From: Halalkalibacter okhensis
GTDB lineage: Bacteria > Bacillota > Bacilli > Bacillales > Bacillaceae_D
DNA: 34,626 nucleotides
Assembly: GCF_000787375.1 (NCBI RefSeq)
Contig: NZ_JRJU01000043.1
Span: forward strand, 1-34,626
Direction of reading: 5' to 3'
Position numbers and translations under genes: made by a program. Each line of letters starts with the position of its first letter. Positions within the stretch are counted from its first letter, which is position 1. Under the pieces are notes generated by a model. The model worked only from the letters and a program-made list of their open reading frames with translations. It searched no databases and was not told the origin of the DNA. Shown here in pieces: positions 18,703 to 25,662 of this stretch.

Positions 18703-21210
18703 TTACGAGGACTTCCTCCCTCTCTTTTTTACTAATTTGGGTGATTTATATAACGGAATAGCTGACCACTTCGGTGTATTTCGTTTAATCTTTGCGACAA
18801 TCACTGTCATATCATCATCGATACTCCCTTGTTCATTTCGGATAATTTTTTCTAAAATAACATCTGCCACTTCTTGCGGATCATCGGTTTTTAATTCGCT
18901 TAGTAAACGTTTCATCCACATTTCTTTATTTTCTACATGCTTAGGGGCGTCGTAAATTCCGTCACTCATCATAACAAGCAAGTCACCAGCTTTTAATTGC
19001 TCACTTACCACATCCACATCAAACTCTTGTATCATACCCATTGGAAGATTGCTTGCCTCCACTTTGATCACATTGTTCCCACGTTTAATGAAGCTTGGAA
19101 TCGAACCTATTTTTAAGAACCTAGTCGTGGCATCCTGCAAATCTATCATGGCTAAATCTAGTGTCGAAAAGATTTCGTCTGTTGTACGCAGCGACAGAAC
19201 AGAATTAACCGATTTAATCGCAACCGTTTCCTCAATGCCTGATTGGAGAACTTTTTGCAGCAGTTGTAACGTTTCATTGCTCTCCAAGTGAGCCCTCTCT
19301 CCATTACCCATGCCATCACTTATAGCAATAGCATATTTTCCAGAACCTAACTCAATGGTTGAGTAGCAATCACCCGAAACCCAAGCTCCACCTTTAGCAA
19401 CATGGGCAACACCTGTATCTACTACGAACTGTTTTGCAGATCCAAACGACACATGACTGAAGCCATTCGGGTAAAATCCTACCTCCTCCTTTTTCACAAT
19501 GACTGTTTCGCTTAATAAATCAGATAAAATCGGTGCAATAATTTTTTCACATTGGCCATGGCCTTTGTCATCAGAGATGCTCATTTCAATTTCAAGATTT
19601 CCTTTTTCAAGACTATAAATATCAATATGCCCAATCTCAAGACCTACTTCACGTAAGGCATCTAGCATTTGCTCTTCTTGGTAGTGATGTGCTTCCTTTT
19701 CCTTTTGAATTTCTTTAGCGAAATCACCCATTACACGTGATACACCTAGGAGCTGGTCAGCAACTAATCGACGACTCTCCATCACTTGACGTTTGAGCTT
19801 TTGGTTTGCTTGGTACTGACCATGTTCATGTCGAACGGCTTGGATAACCTTCTCTGGTTTTATACATTCCTTTTTCCATTCTTTCATAAACAACTGATCT
19901 TTTATTTCTCCATGTTCTTCTGTTTCAGTCATAATTCTTTGCATCGAGTCATATGTTTTATTAAAGTTTTGCACCCAGCACCGTTCTTTTTTAAAGCATG
20001 TCTGACATGTCTTTTCCGTAACATTGCTTAGGAAATAGTCGACTTCTCTTTCTTCATCTTCTGTATTTGACATATGCGCTGGGGTTTGAAAACTATTTGA
20101 TAACGTCTGAAACAAAGTAGAGAATTGCTCAACTCTACCAGCCGTTAAATCTCTAATTTTTCGTAAGTATTGCTGTTGTTCTTTGGAATGTTCTACTGTA
20201 CCTGGAATATATCTAGCTAAATTCGTAAATACACTCTTAGGTGTTAAGAAGAAGACGATAATGGCTGCCATTGACTCCATTAATGTGACAGACACCTGTG
20301 TCGCTCCTTCACCGTACAAGCCTATTAACAGTGTCCCAACAAGAAGCCCGATCCCTACGCCAACTTTCTTCCCTTCTTTTAAGAGGCCTCCTAACAAACC
20401 AGCAAAAGCTAGCAAACTCATTTGGTACAAGCTTGCAACACTAGCAAGACTCAGGATTAATCCAGTCACAACACCAACGGTTGACCCGATGGCAGCACCT
20501 CCTACAAAGGCAAAAGCAAGAACCAAATACCTTGCAAGAACATGTTCAACGGTCATTTCGTAAATAATCCAACCTACCGTCCCCGTCATAACAGAAGCTA
20601 GTAATATAATTAAGCAAACAATTTCTTCATTTCTAAGTGGTTGTTTCATTTTACGTGAGGTAACGATGGGTACACTCTGTAAGAAAATCATTGTTAAAAT
20701 AAAACTTAGACCCGCCTCCACAGTAGCCATCATTAATGCGTAGTTTGTAATGGTTCCTTCTAAGAAAAAGACAATCCCTAACCTAGTGGCCATACTGGCA
20801 CCAAAAACCGTATACGGAAGCGCTTTAGTTGGGTTTTGTACAAACTTGGCAACTATTTTTTGAATAAGAACATAAGCAATGATCGCCAACACAACAAAAC
20901 CAACCTGCCCATGGTACCCCGTCATCGCCCCCGCAACTAATGAAAGTGCTGCAATCGGTGCACGTTCACGCTTCAGCATATAAATAGCTGCTAAAAATGG
21001 TAATACAAATGGTGTAAGCTCAGATAGAATCATAGCCCTTCCCAGCAGGAAGCCAACAATAGCCACCATTAATCCATATTGATAAAAAGCCGCCTTTGTA
21101 CCAGAAGCAAGTTTTTCAGCCATTCCCTTACCGAAGCTCGTCCACTTGTTCCGTAAAGTCCTTCCATCCTCAGCGGGTTCCGTCCATTCTTTCGTCAACT
21201 TCTGAATCAT
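18703..21210 (-). CDS. spoIIE: Stage II sporulation protein E (PP2C-type phosphatase)
   Basis: Dephosphorylates SpoIIAA to activate sigma-F in the forespore and acts with FtsZ at the polar septum. About ten membrane segments occupy residues 45-325, then a cytoplasmic region with the cysteines CQTCFKKERC. The C-terminal PP2C domain shows SDGMGNGERAH (631-641), SDGIYDAPKH (749-758) and DDDMTVIV (798-805). The frame opens at 21246, but that ATG overlaps the -10 box of the promoter. ATG codons at 21216 and 21210 follow AGGGTGG; 21210 is chosen (835 aa; B. subtilis 827). Confidence 0.96.
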   Translation of the reverse strand: MIQKLTKEWTEPAEDGRTLRNKWTSFGKGMAEKLASGTKAAFYQYGLMVAIVGFLLGRAMILSELTPFVLPFLAAIYMLKRERAPIAALSLVAGAMTGYHGQVGFVVLAIIAYVLIQKIVAKFVQNPTKALPYTVFGASMATRLGIVFFLEGTITNYALMMATVEAGLSFILTMIFLQSVPIVTSRKMKQPLRNEEIVCLIILLASVMTGTVGWIIYEMTVEHVLARYLVLAFAFVGGAAIGSTVGVVTGLILSLASVASLYQMSLLAFAGLLGGLLKEGKKVGVGIGLLVGTLLIGLYGEGATQVSVTLMESMAAIIVFFLTPKSVFTNLARYIPGTVEHSKEQQQYLRKIRDLTAGRVEQFSTLFQTLSNSFQTPAHMSNTEDEEREVDYFLSNVTEKTCQTCFKKERCWVQNFNKTYDSMQRIMTETEEHGEIKDQLFMKEWKKECIKPEKVIQAVRHEHGQYQANQKLKRQVMESRRLVADQLLGVSRVMGDFAKEIQKEKEAHHYQEEQMLDALREVGLEIGHIDIYSLEKGNLEIEMSISDDKGHGQCEKIIAPILSDLLSETVIVKKEEVGFYPNGFSHVSFGSAKQFVVDTGVAHVAKGGAWVSGDCYSTIELGSGKYAIAISDGMGNGERAHLESNETLQLLQKVLQSGIEETVAIKSVNSVLSLRTTDEIFSTLDLAMIDLQDATTRFLKIGSIPSFIKRGNNVIKVEASNLPMGMIQEFDVDVVSEQLKAGDLLVMMSDGIYDAPKHVENKEMWMKRLLSELKTDDPQEVADVILEKIIRNEQGSIDDDMTVIVAKIKRNTPKWSAIPLYKSPKLVKKRGRKSS

Positions 21211-21244
21211 CAACATCCACCACCCTAGTTTTATTCGTGTACCC

Positions 21245-21278
21245 ATTATAAACAGATCGACACTTCATTTTTTGTCAA
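21245..21278 (-). promoter_or_regulatory. Spo0A-type sigma-A promoter of spoIIE with 22-bp spacer
   Basis: A perfect -35 TTGACA (21273-21278) and a perfect -10 TATAAT (21245-21250) are separated by 22 bp instead of 17. The B. subtilis spoIIE and spoIIG promoters have the same overlong spacing and need phosphorylated Spo0A. The match in both boxes and in context makes this convincing. Confidence 0.8.
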
Positions 21279-21311
21279 AATCGCAGGGCGAATACCAAAA
21301 AACGTTCGACT
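21256..21311. promoter_or_regulatory. Possible Spo0A boxes at the spoIIE promoter
   Basis: Three sites match the 0A box TGNCGAA at six of seven positions: TGTCGAT on the minus strand inside the spacer (21256-21262), GGGCGAA on the plus strand (21286-21292) and AGTCGAA on the minus strand (21305-21311). None is perfect, so the assignment rests on clustering and on the unusual promoter. Confidence 0.45.
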
Positions 21312-21470
21312 TCTTTCGGGCAAAATAGGGATCAATAGATAAAGATTCTCGTATTAGAGCTATTATAATGGTGGATTATTGCAGTCTTTGGAGAAAGGTG
21401 AGGAGAGATTTTTTAGGTAAGGAGGTGTTTTTTGCATGGTGGATTATTTTTCTTGTTTCACATCTTTTTT

Positions 21471-21690
21471 CAGCAGCCAACTTCTCTCTTTGGCTACCGT
21501 CTTTCTCGTTTCTCTCTCTTTTCGGTAGCCAATCTCTCTCTTTGGCTACCGTCTTTCTCGTTTCTCGCTTTTTTCGGTAGTCAATCTCTCTCTTTGGCTA
21601 CCGTCTTTCAAGCTTCTCTCTCTTTTCAGTAGCCAACCTCTCTCTTTGGCTACCGTCTTTCAAGCTTCTCTCTCTTTTCGGTAGCCAATC
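21471..21690. repeat. 52-bp tandem repeat array, each unit a hairpin
   Basis: Right arms TTGGCTACCG recur at 21490, 21542, 21594 and 21646, exactly 52 bp apart. Left arms CGGTAGCCAA lie at 21523, 21575 (one change), 21627 (one change) and 21679, with a divergent copy at 21471. Arms are separated by a 9-nt pyrimidine loop of TCTCTC type, and hairpins by a pyrimidine-rich linker (TCTTTC.., CTCTCTCTTTT). The fifth unit lacks its right arm. The array fills most of the 512-bp gap between the spoIIE promoter and the tRNA terminator. The rest of the gap (21312-21470) holds no convincing gene. Confidence 0.9.
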
Positions 21691-21710
21691 TCCCAGCTGA
21701 AAACTTTTAT

Positions 21711-21745
21711 AACAAAAAAAACCTGTACTCCAACGAGTACAGGTT
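21711..21745 (-). terminator. Intrinsic terminator of the tRNA-Met gene
   Basis: AACCTGTACTC and GAGTACAGGTT form a perfect stem with a 3-nt loop, followed by eight T on the minus strand, 14 bases after the tRNA 3' end. Confidence 0.93.
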
Positions 21746-21758
21746 AATATTATGTATT

Positions 21759-21835
21759 TGGTAGCGGCGGAGGGGATCGAACCCCCGACCTCACGGGTAT
21801 GAACCGTACGCTCTAGCCAGCTGAGCTACACCGCC
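21759..21835 (-). tRNA. tRNA-Met (anticodon CAU), probably elongator
   Basis: A 77-nt cloverleaf with acceptor stem GGCGGTG/CGCCGCT, D arm GCTCAGCTGGCTAGAGC, anticodon loop TTCATAC, T arm GGGGGTTCGATCCCC and an encoded CCA end. The CAU anticodon could also belong to initiator tRNA or lysidine-modified tRNA-Ile2. The sequence and its place between yabR and spoIIE match the elongator tRNA-Met of B. subtilis, where a tRNA-Glu accompanies it; here it is alone. Confidence 0.95.
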
Positions 21836-21860
21836 ACATTAGTCATTTGCGACATTTATT

Positions 21861-21889
21861 AGTATACTAACAACTACAGAATAAGTCAA
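21861..21889 (-). promoter_or_regulatory. Sigma-A promoter of tRNA-Met
   Basis: -35 TTGACT (21884-21889), a 17-bp spacer and -10 TATACT (21861-21866), placing the start about 18 bases before the mature tRNA. An A/T-only tract lies directly upstream of the -35. Confidence 0.85.
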
Positions 21890-21911
21890 CAAAAAAAATT
21901 AAAATTCATTT

Positions 21912-21944
21912 AAAAAGAGGATGACTTCAACACAGCCATCCTCT
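21912..21944 (-). terminator. Intrinsic terminator after yabR
   Basis: AGAGGATG and CATCCTCT pair perfectly around a 13-nt loop, followed by TTTTTAAAT on the minus strand. It separates yabR from the tRNA unit. Confidence 0.9.
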
Positions 21945-21974
21945 ACCTATATGTCTTCGCATTAGAGCAGCAAG

Positions 21975-22478
21975 TTATCCTCTACGGGCGCCTCGACCCC
22001 CGCGTTTAGATTCTGTTTGACGCTTCAATGTTGAGATGCGCTCCTCACTATCCTTTAAGAAGCGGCTCATTTTGTCTTCAAATGACAAAGACGGACGTGC
22101 TTGGTTGGGTCTTGGTCCACGACCACCTTGTGGGCGGTTGCCACCTTGCGGACGATTTCCACTTGGACGTTGCGAATTGTTGAACGGACGACTTGGACGT
22201 TCTGAACGCGCTGGGCGTTCAGGAGCGGCTGGTCGCTCAGGGCGATCAACGGCCTTACGAATGGAAAGTCCAATCTTGCCATCATTTTCAACATTAACGA
22301 CTTTGACTGTTACTTCGTCCCCAACCTTTAAAAATTCGTTAATGTCCTTAACATAATTATCAGCGACTTCACTAATGTGTACAAGGCCAGTAGAACCACC
22401 CGGCAGCTCGACAAATGCACCAAAATGAGTGATTCCTGTAACTTTACCTTGTAACTTGCTGCCTACTTCGATTGACAT
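21975..22478 (-). CDS. yabR: S1 RNA-binding domain protein, YabR-like, with Arg/Gly/Pro-rich tail
   Basis: An S1 domain spans residues 1-75 (GSKLQGKVTGITHFGAFVEL and GLVHISEVADNYV), as in polynucleotide phosphorylase and general stress protein 13. It is followed by a low-complexity region rich in Arg, Pro, Gly and Asn (about 77-132) and a charged end with RGGRGARRG. At 167 aa it is longer than the roughly 128-aa B. subtilis YabR, mostly because of this tail. The ATG follows AAGGAGGATC. It has its own strong promoter and terminator, so it is a single-gene unit. RNA binding is likely; its targets are unknown. Confidence 0.92.
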   Translation of the reverse strand: MSIEVGSKLQGKVTGITHFGAFVELPGGSTGLVHISEVADNYVKDINEFLKVGDEVTVKVVNVENDGKIGLSIRKAVDRPERPAAPERPARSERPSRPFNNSQRPSGNRPQGGNRPQGGRGPRPNQARPSLSFEDKMSRFLKDSEERISTLKRQTESKRGGRGARRG

Positions 22479-22525
22479 GAAAAAATAGATCCTCCTTAAG
22501 AAATCTGAAAATGTTCATTTTTTAT

Positions 22526-22555
22526 ATTATACCCGAATAGAAAAAAACGTGTCAA
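22526..22555 (-). promoter_or_regulatory. Sigma-A promoter of yabR overlapping the divIC stop codon
   Basis: Perfect -35 TTGACA (22550-22555) and perfect -10 TATAAT (22526-22531) with an 18-bp spacer. The divIC stop codon (22552-22554) lies inside the -35 box. Confidence 0.88.
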
Positions 22556-22935
22556 TTTGACGATGATTCAGGTAATTTAAACAAAGTTTCACCAGGTTTT
22601 GTTAGATAGTAGTCTCTTCTAGCAATCTCAGCAATATAGTCAAGGTCATTATAATTTTTAATGTCCTCTCGTAATCTCGCTTCCTCAAGTTGCAACTTCT
22701 TAAGCTCCTCTTCTAACGCCGCCTGTTCCTGCCTTTTTCCTTCTAATGAAGAAGCTTGGGTATAGATTGACACACATGCAATACTCCCTAAAGCTACAAC
22801 GAATATAGCTAATACAGTCAGCCTCCGAAAAAGACCTCTTCTCTTTCTAGCTGCCATTTCTAGCTCTTGTTCTCGTTGTTGGATATAGGACTTATCCATC
22901 TCTCTCACTCTAGACGTACGATCTGTGACCATCAT
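22552..22935 (-). CDS. divIC: Cell division protein DivIC (FtsB-like)
   Basis: A bitopic division protein that forms a complex with FtsL and DivIB at the septum. The 127-aa protein has a short basic cytoplasmic N-terminus, one membrane helix (about 39-58), a coiled coil (about 63-97; LEEELKKLQLEEARLRED) and the conserved end DLDYIAEIARRDYYLTKPGE. Two adjacent ATG codons follow AAGGGGGG. It lies 10 bp after yabQ, probably in the same transcript, and would also need a vegetative promoter that I did not locate. Confidence 0.94.
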   Translation of the reverse strand: MMVTDRTSRVREMDKSYIQQREQELEMAARKRRGLFRRLTVLAIFVVALGSIACVSIYTQASSLEGKRQEQAALEEELKKLQLEEARLREDIKNYNDLDYIAEIARRDYYLTKPGETLFKLPESSSN

Positions 22936-22945
22936 GTATCCCCCC

Positions 22946-23533
22946 TTATTCTTTCTTCTTCCTCATCGATTGGAAAAATCCCTTTATTTTACGTAAAATG
23001 GGTTGTAATTTTTTCACTTGTTTGTGGAGCCCTGTCCATTTGTAAAGAAGGAGTAGCACCCATTTTATTGGTCTCCAGATAAGGCGAAGCAAGAACAACA
23101 GAACCGTCAAACAAGTTGTTAATACCATAATACATAAGGAATAGAGGAGTTTCAATAAGTACTTAACAGGGTTGATCAATAATATTGTAAAAAGCTTTAT
23201 TGTTATTTGGTATAACTGGATTATTTTCTCAATAATTCGCTCAAGTAACGTTCGATACAAGGTTTGTAACAAAGCTTGATAGGCGGCAAATCCACATACT
23301 AGAGCTAAAAAAATATAAAAGCGTATCTCTCCATAGTTTGATTGAAGCAAGACATAAAAAACGATAAGAGCCTGTACGAGCCAAAACAAGATATCATTAC
23401 AAGCAACGATCCAATTGAAAGAAGGTTTTTTTCGGTTACGAGTGAATCTTCCATACGTATCAATAGCTGCACCAATGTACACGCCCATTGCAGCCATTGA
23501 TAACATTGTATAGAATTGCACGGTCAGCGTCAC
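22946..23533 (-). CDS. yabQ: Spore cortex biosynthesis protein YabQ
   Basis: A 195-aa membrane protein made in the mother cell and required for cortex formation in B. subtilis. Several hydrophobic segments cover residues 5-165 (for example FWLVQALIVFYVLL and MVLTTCLTVLLFLLRLI), followed by a basic C-terminus ending in KKKE. The GTG start overlaps the yabP stop in a GTGA junction, indicating translational coupling. The assignment is supported by order: yabP-yabQ-divIC is conserved in Bacillus. Confidence 0.92.
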   Translation of the reverse strand: MTLTVQFYTMLSMAAMGVYIGAAIDTYGRFTRNRKKPSFNWIVACNDILFWLVQALIVFYVLLQSNYGEIRFYIFLALVCGFAAYQALLQTLYRTLLERIIEKIIQLYQITIKLFTILLINPVKYLLKLLYSLCIMVLTTCLTVLLFLLRLIWRPIKWVLLLLYKWTGLHKQVKKLQPILRKIKGFFQSMRKKKE

Positions 23534-23841
23534 TTAAATAACTTCCCGAAGAAACCTTTTGATTTGTCTTGTTGATTTTGATCAAGGTAAATTAAGTCGT
23601 ATACCTTCCCTTCAATTGAAACGATTCCCTGCTCGACGTTTAAATTTTTCATATGCAAGTTTTGGCCCCGTACGGATAAGAACCCCATTACGGTTTCTAA
23701 TAGAAATTCTTCATTATCGAAACTTTCCACTTGTTTCACACCTGTAATATCTAATTGTTTTCTTCCTTTTAGGATGACATCGTGGTCGTTTGATTGTCGT
23801 TCACGCCCCATTGGTGTACCAAAATCATAGTGTTGATCCAT
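23530..23841 (-). CDS. yabP: Sporulation protein YabP
   Basis: A 103-aa YabP/YqfC-family protein, needed for sporulation and associated with the spore coat/outer membrane in B. subtilis. Family features include HDVILKGRKQLDITGV near residue 20 and VDVEQGIVSIEGKVYDL-like sequence (seen here as NVEQGIVSIEGKVYDLIYL). The ATG follows GGAGGAGGG. It is the first gene of yabP-yabQ(-divIC), preceded by a sigma-E-like promoter. Confidence 0.93.
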   Translation of the reverse strand: MDQHYDFGTPMGRERQSNDHDVILKGRKQLDITGVKQVESFDNEEFLLETVMGFLSVRGQNLHMKNLNVEQGIVSIEGKVYDLIYLDQNQQDKSKGFFGKLFK

Positions 23842-23873
23842 CCAAAAATCCCTCCTCCATATGCTTTCATAGC

Positions 23874-23901
23874 AGTGTATGTAGAAGGGATTTAAATTAG
23901 A
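23874..23901 (-). promoter_or_regulatory. Candidate sigma-E promoter of yabP-yabQ
   Basis: -10-like CATACACT (23874-23881) matches the sigma-E consensus CATACANT in full. A partial -35, TCTAATT (23895-23901), lies 13 bp upstream. B. subtilis yabPQ is sigma-E dependent. Confidence 0.55.
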
Positions 23902-23923
23902 ACAAGCTATCTCTTTTTACATC

Positions 23924-24181
23924 TTACGATACCGGAGCCTCACTAATAATCGTATACATCATAGCCGCTTCATCTTTTCTTACCATTTCACGGACATCAT
24001 CAATGCGAACAGTCACAAGTTTTTGACCAAAGCGAACAACTAGTTCATCGCCTGCCTTCACAGCTGAACCAGCTTTAGCGACCTGTCCATTTATTGTAAT
24101 GCGCCCTTGATCACACACTTCTTTCGCTAATGTACGACGTTTAATTAATCGAGATACTTTTAAAAATTTATCCAAACGCAT
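23924..24181 (-). CDS. rqcP: S4-domain ribosome quality-control protein RqcP (YabO/Hsp15 family)
   Basis: An 85-aa protein consisting of one S4 RNA-binding domain (RLDKFLKVSRLIKRRTLAKE, then DQGRITINGQVAK). In B. subtilis this protein binds the 50S subunit with peptidyl-tRNA and helps RqcH add alanine tails to stalled chains. The size and sequence match that group. It lies 12 bp after mazG and is probably cotranscribed with yabM and mazG. Confidence 0.94.
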   Translation of the reverse strand: MRLDKFLKVSRLIKRRTLAKEVCDQGRITINGQVAKAGSAVKAGDELVVRFGQKLVTVRIDDVREMVRKDEAAMMYTIISEAPVS

Positions 24182-24193
24182 GGCAATTCCCCC

Positions 24194-25660
24194 TTAATTA
24201 TCTTCTATTTGTTTTGCTTCTTCCCACTTCTGATCGAGCTCTTCTAATGTCATTTCTGATACCGCTTTTCCTTCTGCTTGTAATGCATTCTCAATATAGC
24301 CGAAGCGCTTTTTAAATTTCCGGTTCGTACTATGAAGTGCATCTTCGGCATCAATATTGTAAAAACGAGCAAGGTTGACCACAACAAAAAGAATATCACC
24401 TAGTTCTTTGTGCATGTTATCACGGTTGTTCGCTTTTATTTCAAGCATGAATTCTCCAATCTCTTCCTGGAGTTTCATCCACATCGGTGCGGCATCATCC
24501 CAATCAAAGCCAACTTTTGCTGCTTTCTTTTGCACCTTTGTTGCCTCCATTAATGCAGGCAATCCTTTTGGAATGGATGATAAAATCGACTCTTCAGCTT
24601 GTGGTCCTTTTTCCTGTTTCTTAATCTCATCCCAATTGCTTACGACTTCATCGGCATGATTAACACTCACTTCTCCAAATACGTGCGGGTGTCTGCGAAT
24701 CATCTTTTCTGTTACACCTGAAATGACATCTCGTACAGAAAAGTAGCCGTTATCTTCCCCAATTTGTGAATGAAGCATGATTTGTAACAGCACATCTCCA
24801 AGCTCTTCTACTAAGTGTTCATCATCTTCTTCATCAATGGCTTCTATCACTTCATACACTTCTTCGATAAAATACTTCTTTAATGACTCATGTGTTTGCT
24901 TTTGATCCCATGGACAACCATTCGGTCCACGTAATGTAGCAATAACTTCACGAAGCTTAGAAAACTCCCCATACAAGCTTTCCTCTTTGGTAACAGGTGG
25001 AATGTAAACAGCTGTTAAATTATTCAACGTTGTGACACGATCTAGTTCAAACAACGGGACCTTTACTAACTGCTCATCACGAGAACCAACAGCTGTAGCA
25101 ATCGTCACTTCGTAATCATCAGGAAGTCGCTCCATTAATGTTAGCTTCACATCAGAGGCAATCATTGCATCGTACACTTGAACAATAATCATATGATGAG
25201 TGAGTTCGAGCTCGTCTCTTGTTAATACCGTACCATCAACAATTTGACACCCTTCAATTGGGTCAATATGCAAGGAGGTATACATGGCATCCAAAAAACT
25301 TTGGCCTCCTAAAATAGAAAGCTCAACCTTGCCACTTCTCTCCTCTTCTAATAAGAGTTGAACCGTTCTTTCAGCGACTAGCGGATGGCCAGGGACTGCA
25401 TAGGTTATTTCTTTTTTCGCATCGACCTCTTGCAATAATTGTTTGACAATCGTTTCATACACGGACTGAAACTCATCGTGTTGTTCATAAATATGATCAT
25501 ATGAGCGGAACTCCACACCTTCCTTTTTCAGTTCAGTCACAGCAGGATGATCATTGGTTCGGGTATAAATGACCTGTTCATTCTTAAGGTGTCGGTATAT
25601 CCCTAATGGCATTTGGTCAAGATCTCCTGCACCTAAGCCGATAACATTTATTTTTTTCAC
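24194..25660 (-). CDS. mazG: MazG-family nucleotide pyrophosphohydrolase with N-terminal tetrapyrrole-methylase-like domain
   Basis: A fusion protein like B. subtilis YabN. The N-terminal half (1-220) is a SAM-dependent methyltransferase fold (VIGLGAGDLDQMPLG, YAVPGHPLVAE), whose activity in this fusion is not established. The C-terminal half is MazG, with the metal-binding EEVYE (266-270) and EELGD (285-289) and a second EEIGE/KELGD set. MazG hydrolyses nucleoside triphosphates to monophosphates, which is consistent with cleansing of abnormal nucleotides. The start is a GTG at 25660; its ribosome site GGAGAAGG is in the last codons of yabM, 2 bp upstream. Confidence 0.95.
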   Translation of the reverse strand: MKKINVIGLGAGDLDQMPLGIYRHLKNEQVIYTRTNDHPAVTELKKEGVEFRSYDHIYEQHDEFQSVYETIVKQLLQEVDAKKEITYAVPGHPLVAERTVQLLLEEERSGKVELSILGGQSFLDAMYTSLHIDPIEGCQIVDGTVLTRDELELTHHMIIVQVYDAMIASDVKLTLMERLPDDYEVTIATAVGSRDEQLVKVPLFELDRVTTLNNLTAVYIPPVTKEESLYGEFSKLREVIATLRGPNGCPWDQKQTHESLKKYFIEEVYEVIEAIDEEDDEHLVEELGDVLLQIMLHSQIGEDNGYFSVRDVISGVTEKMIRRHPHVFGEVSVNHADEVVSNWDEIKKQEKGPQAEESILSSIPKGLPALMEATKVQKKAAKVGFDWDDAAPMWMKLQEEIGEFMLEIKANNRDNMHKELGDILFVVVNLARFYNIDAEDALHSTNRKFKKRFGYIENALQAEGKAVSEMTLEELDQKWEEAKQIEDN

Positions 25661-25662
25661 AA

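Noticed and set aside
21368-21632. Two plus-strand open frames of 66-70 codons over the hairpin array
   Set aside because: Their sequence is translated repeat in shifting frames with low-complexity Ser/Leu/Phe composition; not a credible protein without transcript evidence.
21471-21690. CRISPR array
   Set aside because: Whole 52-bp units repeat with near-identical linkers; there are no unique spacers and no cas genes nearby.
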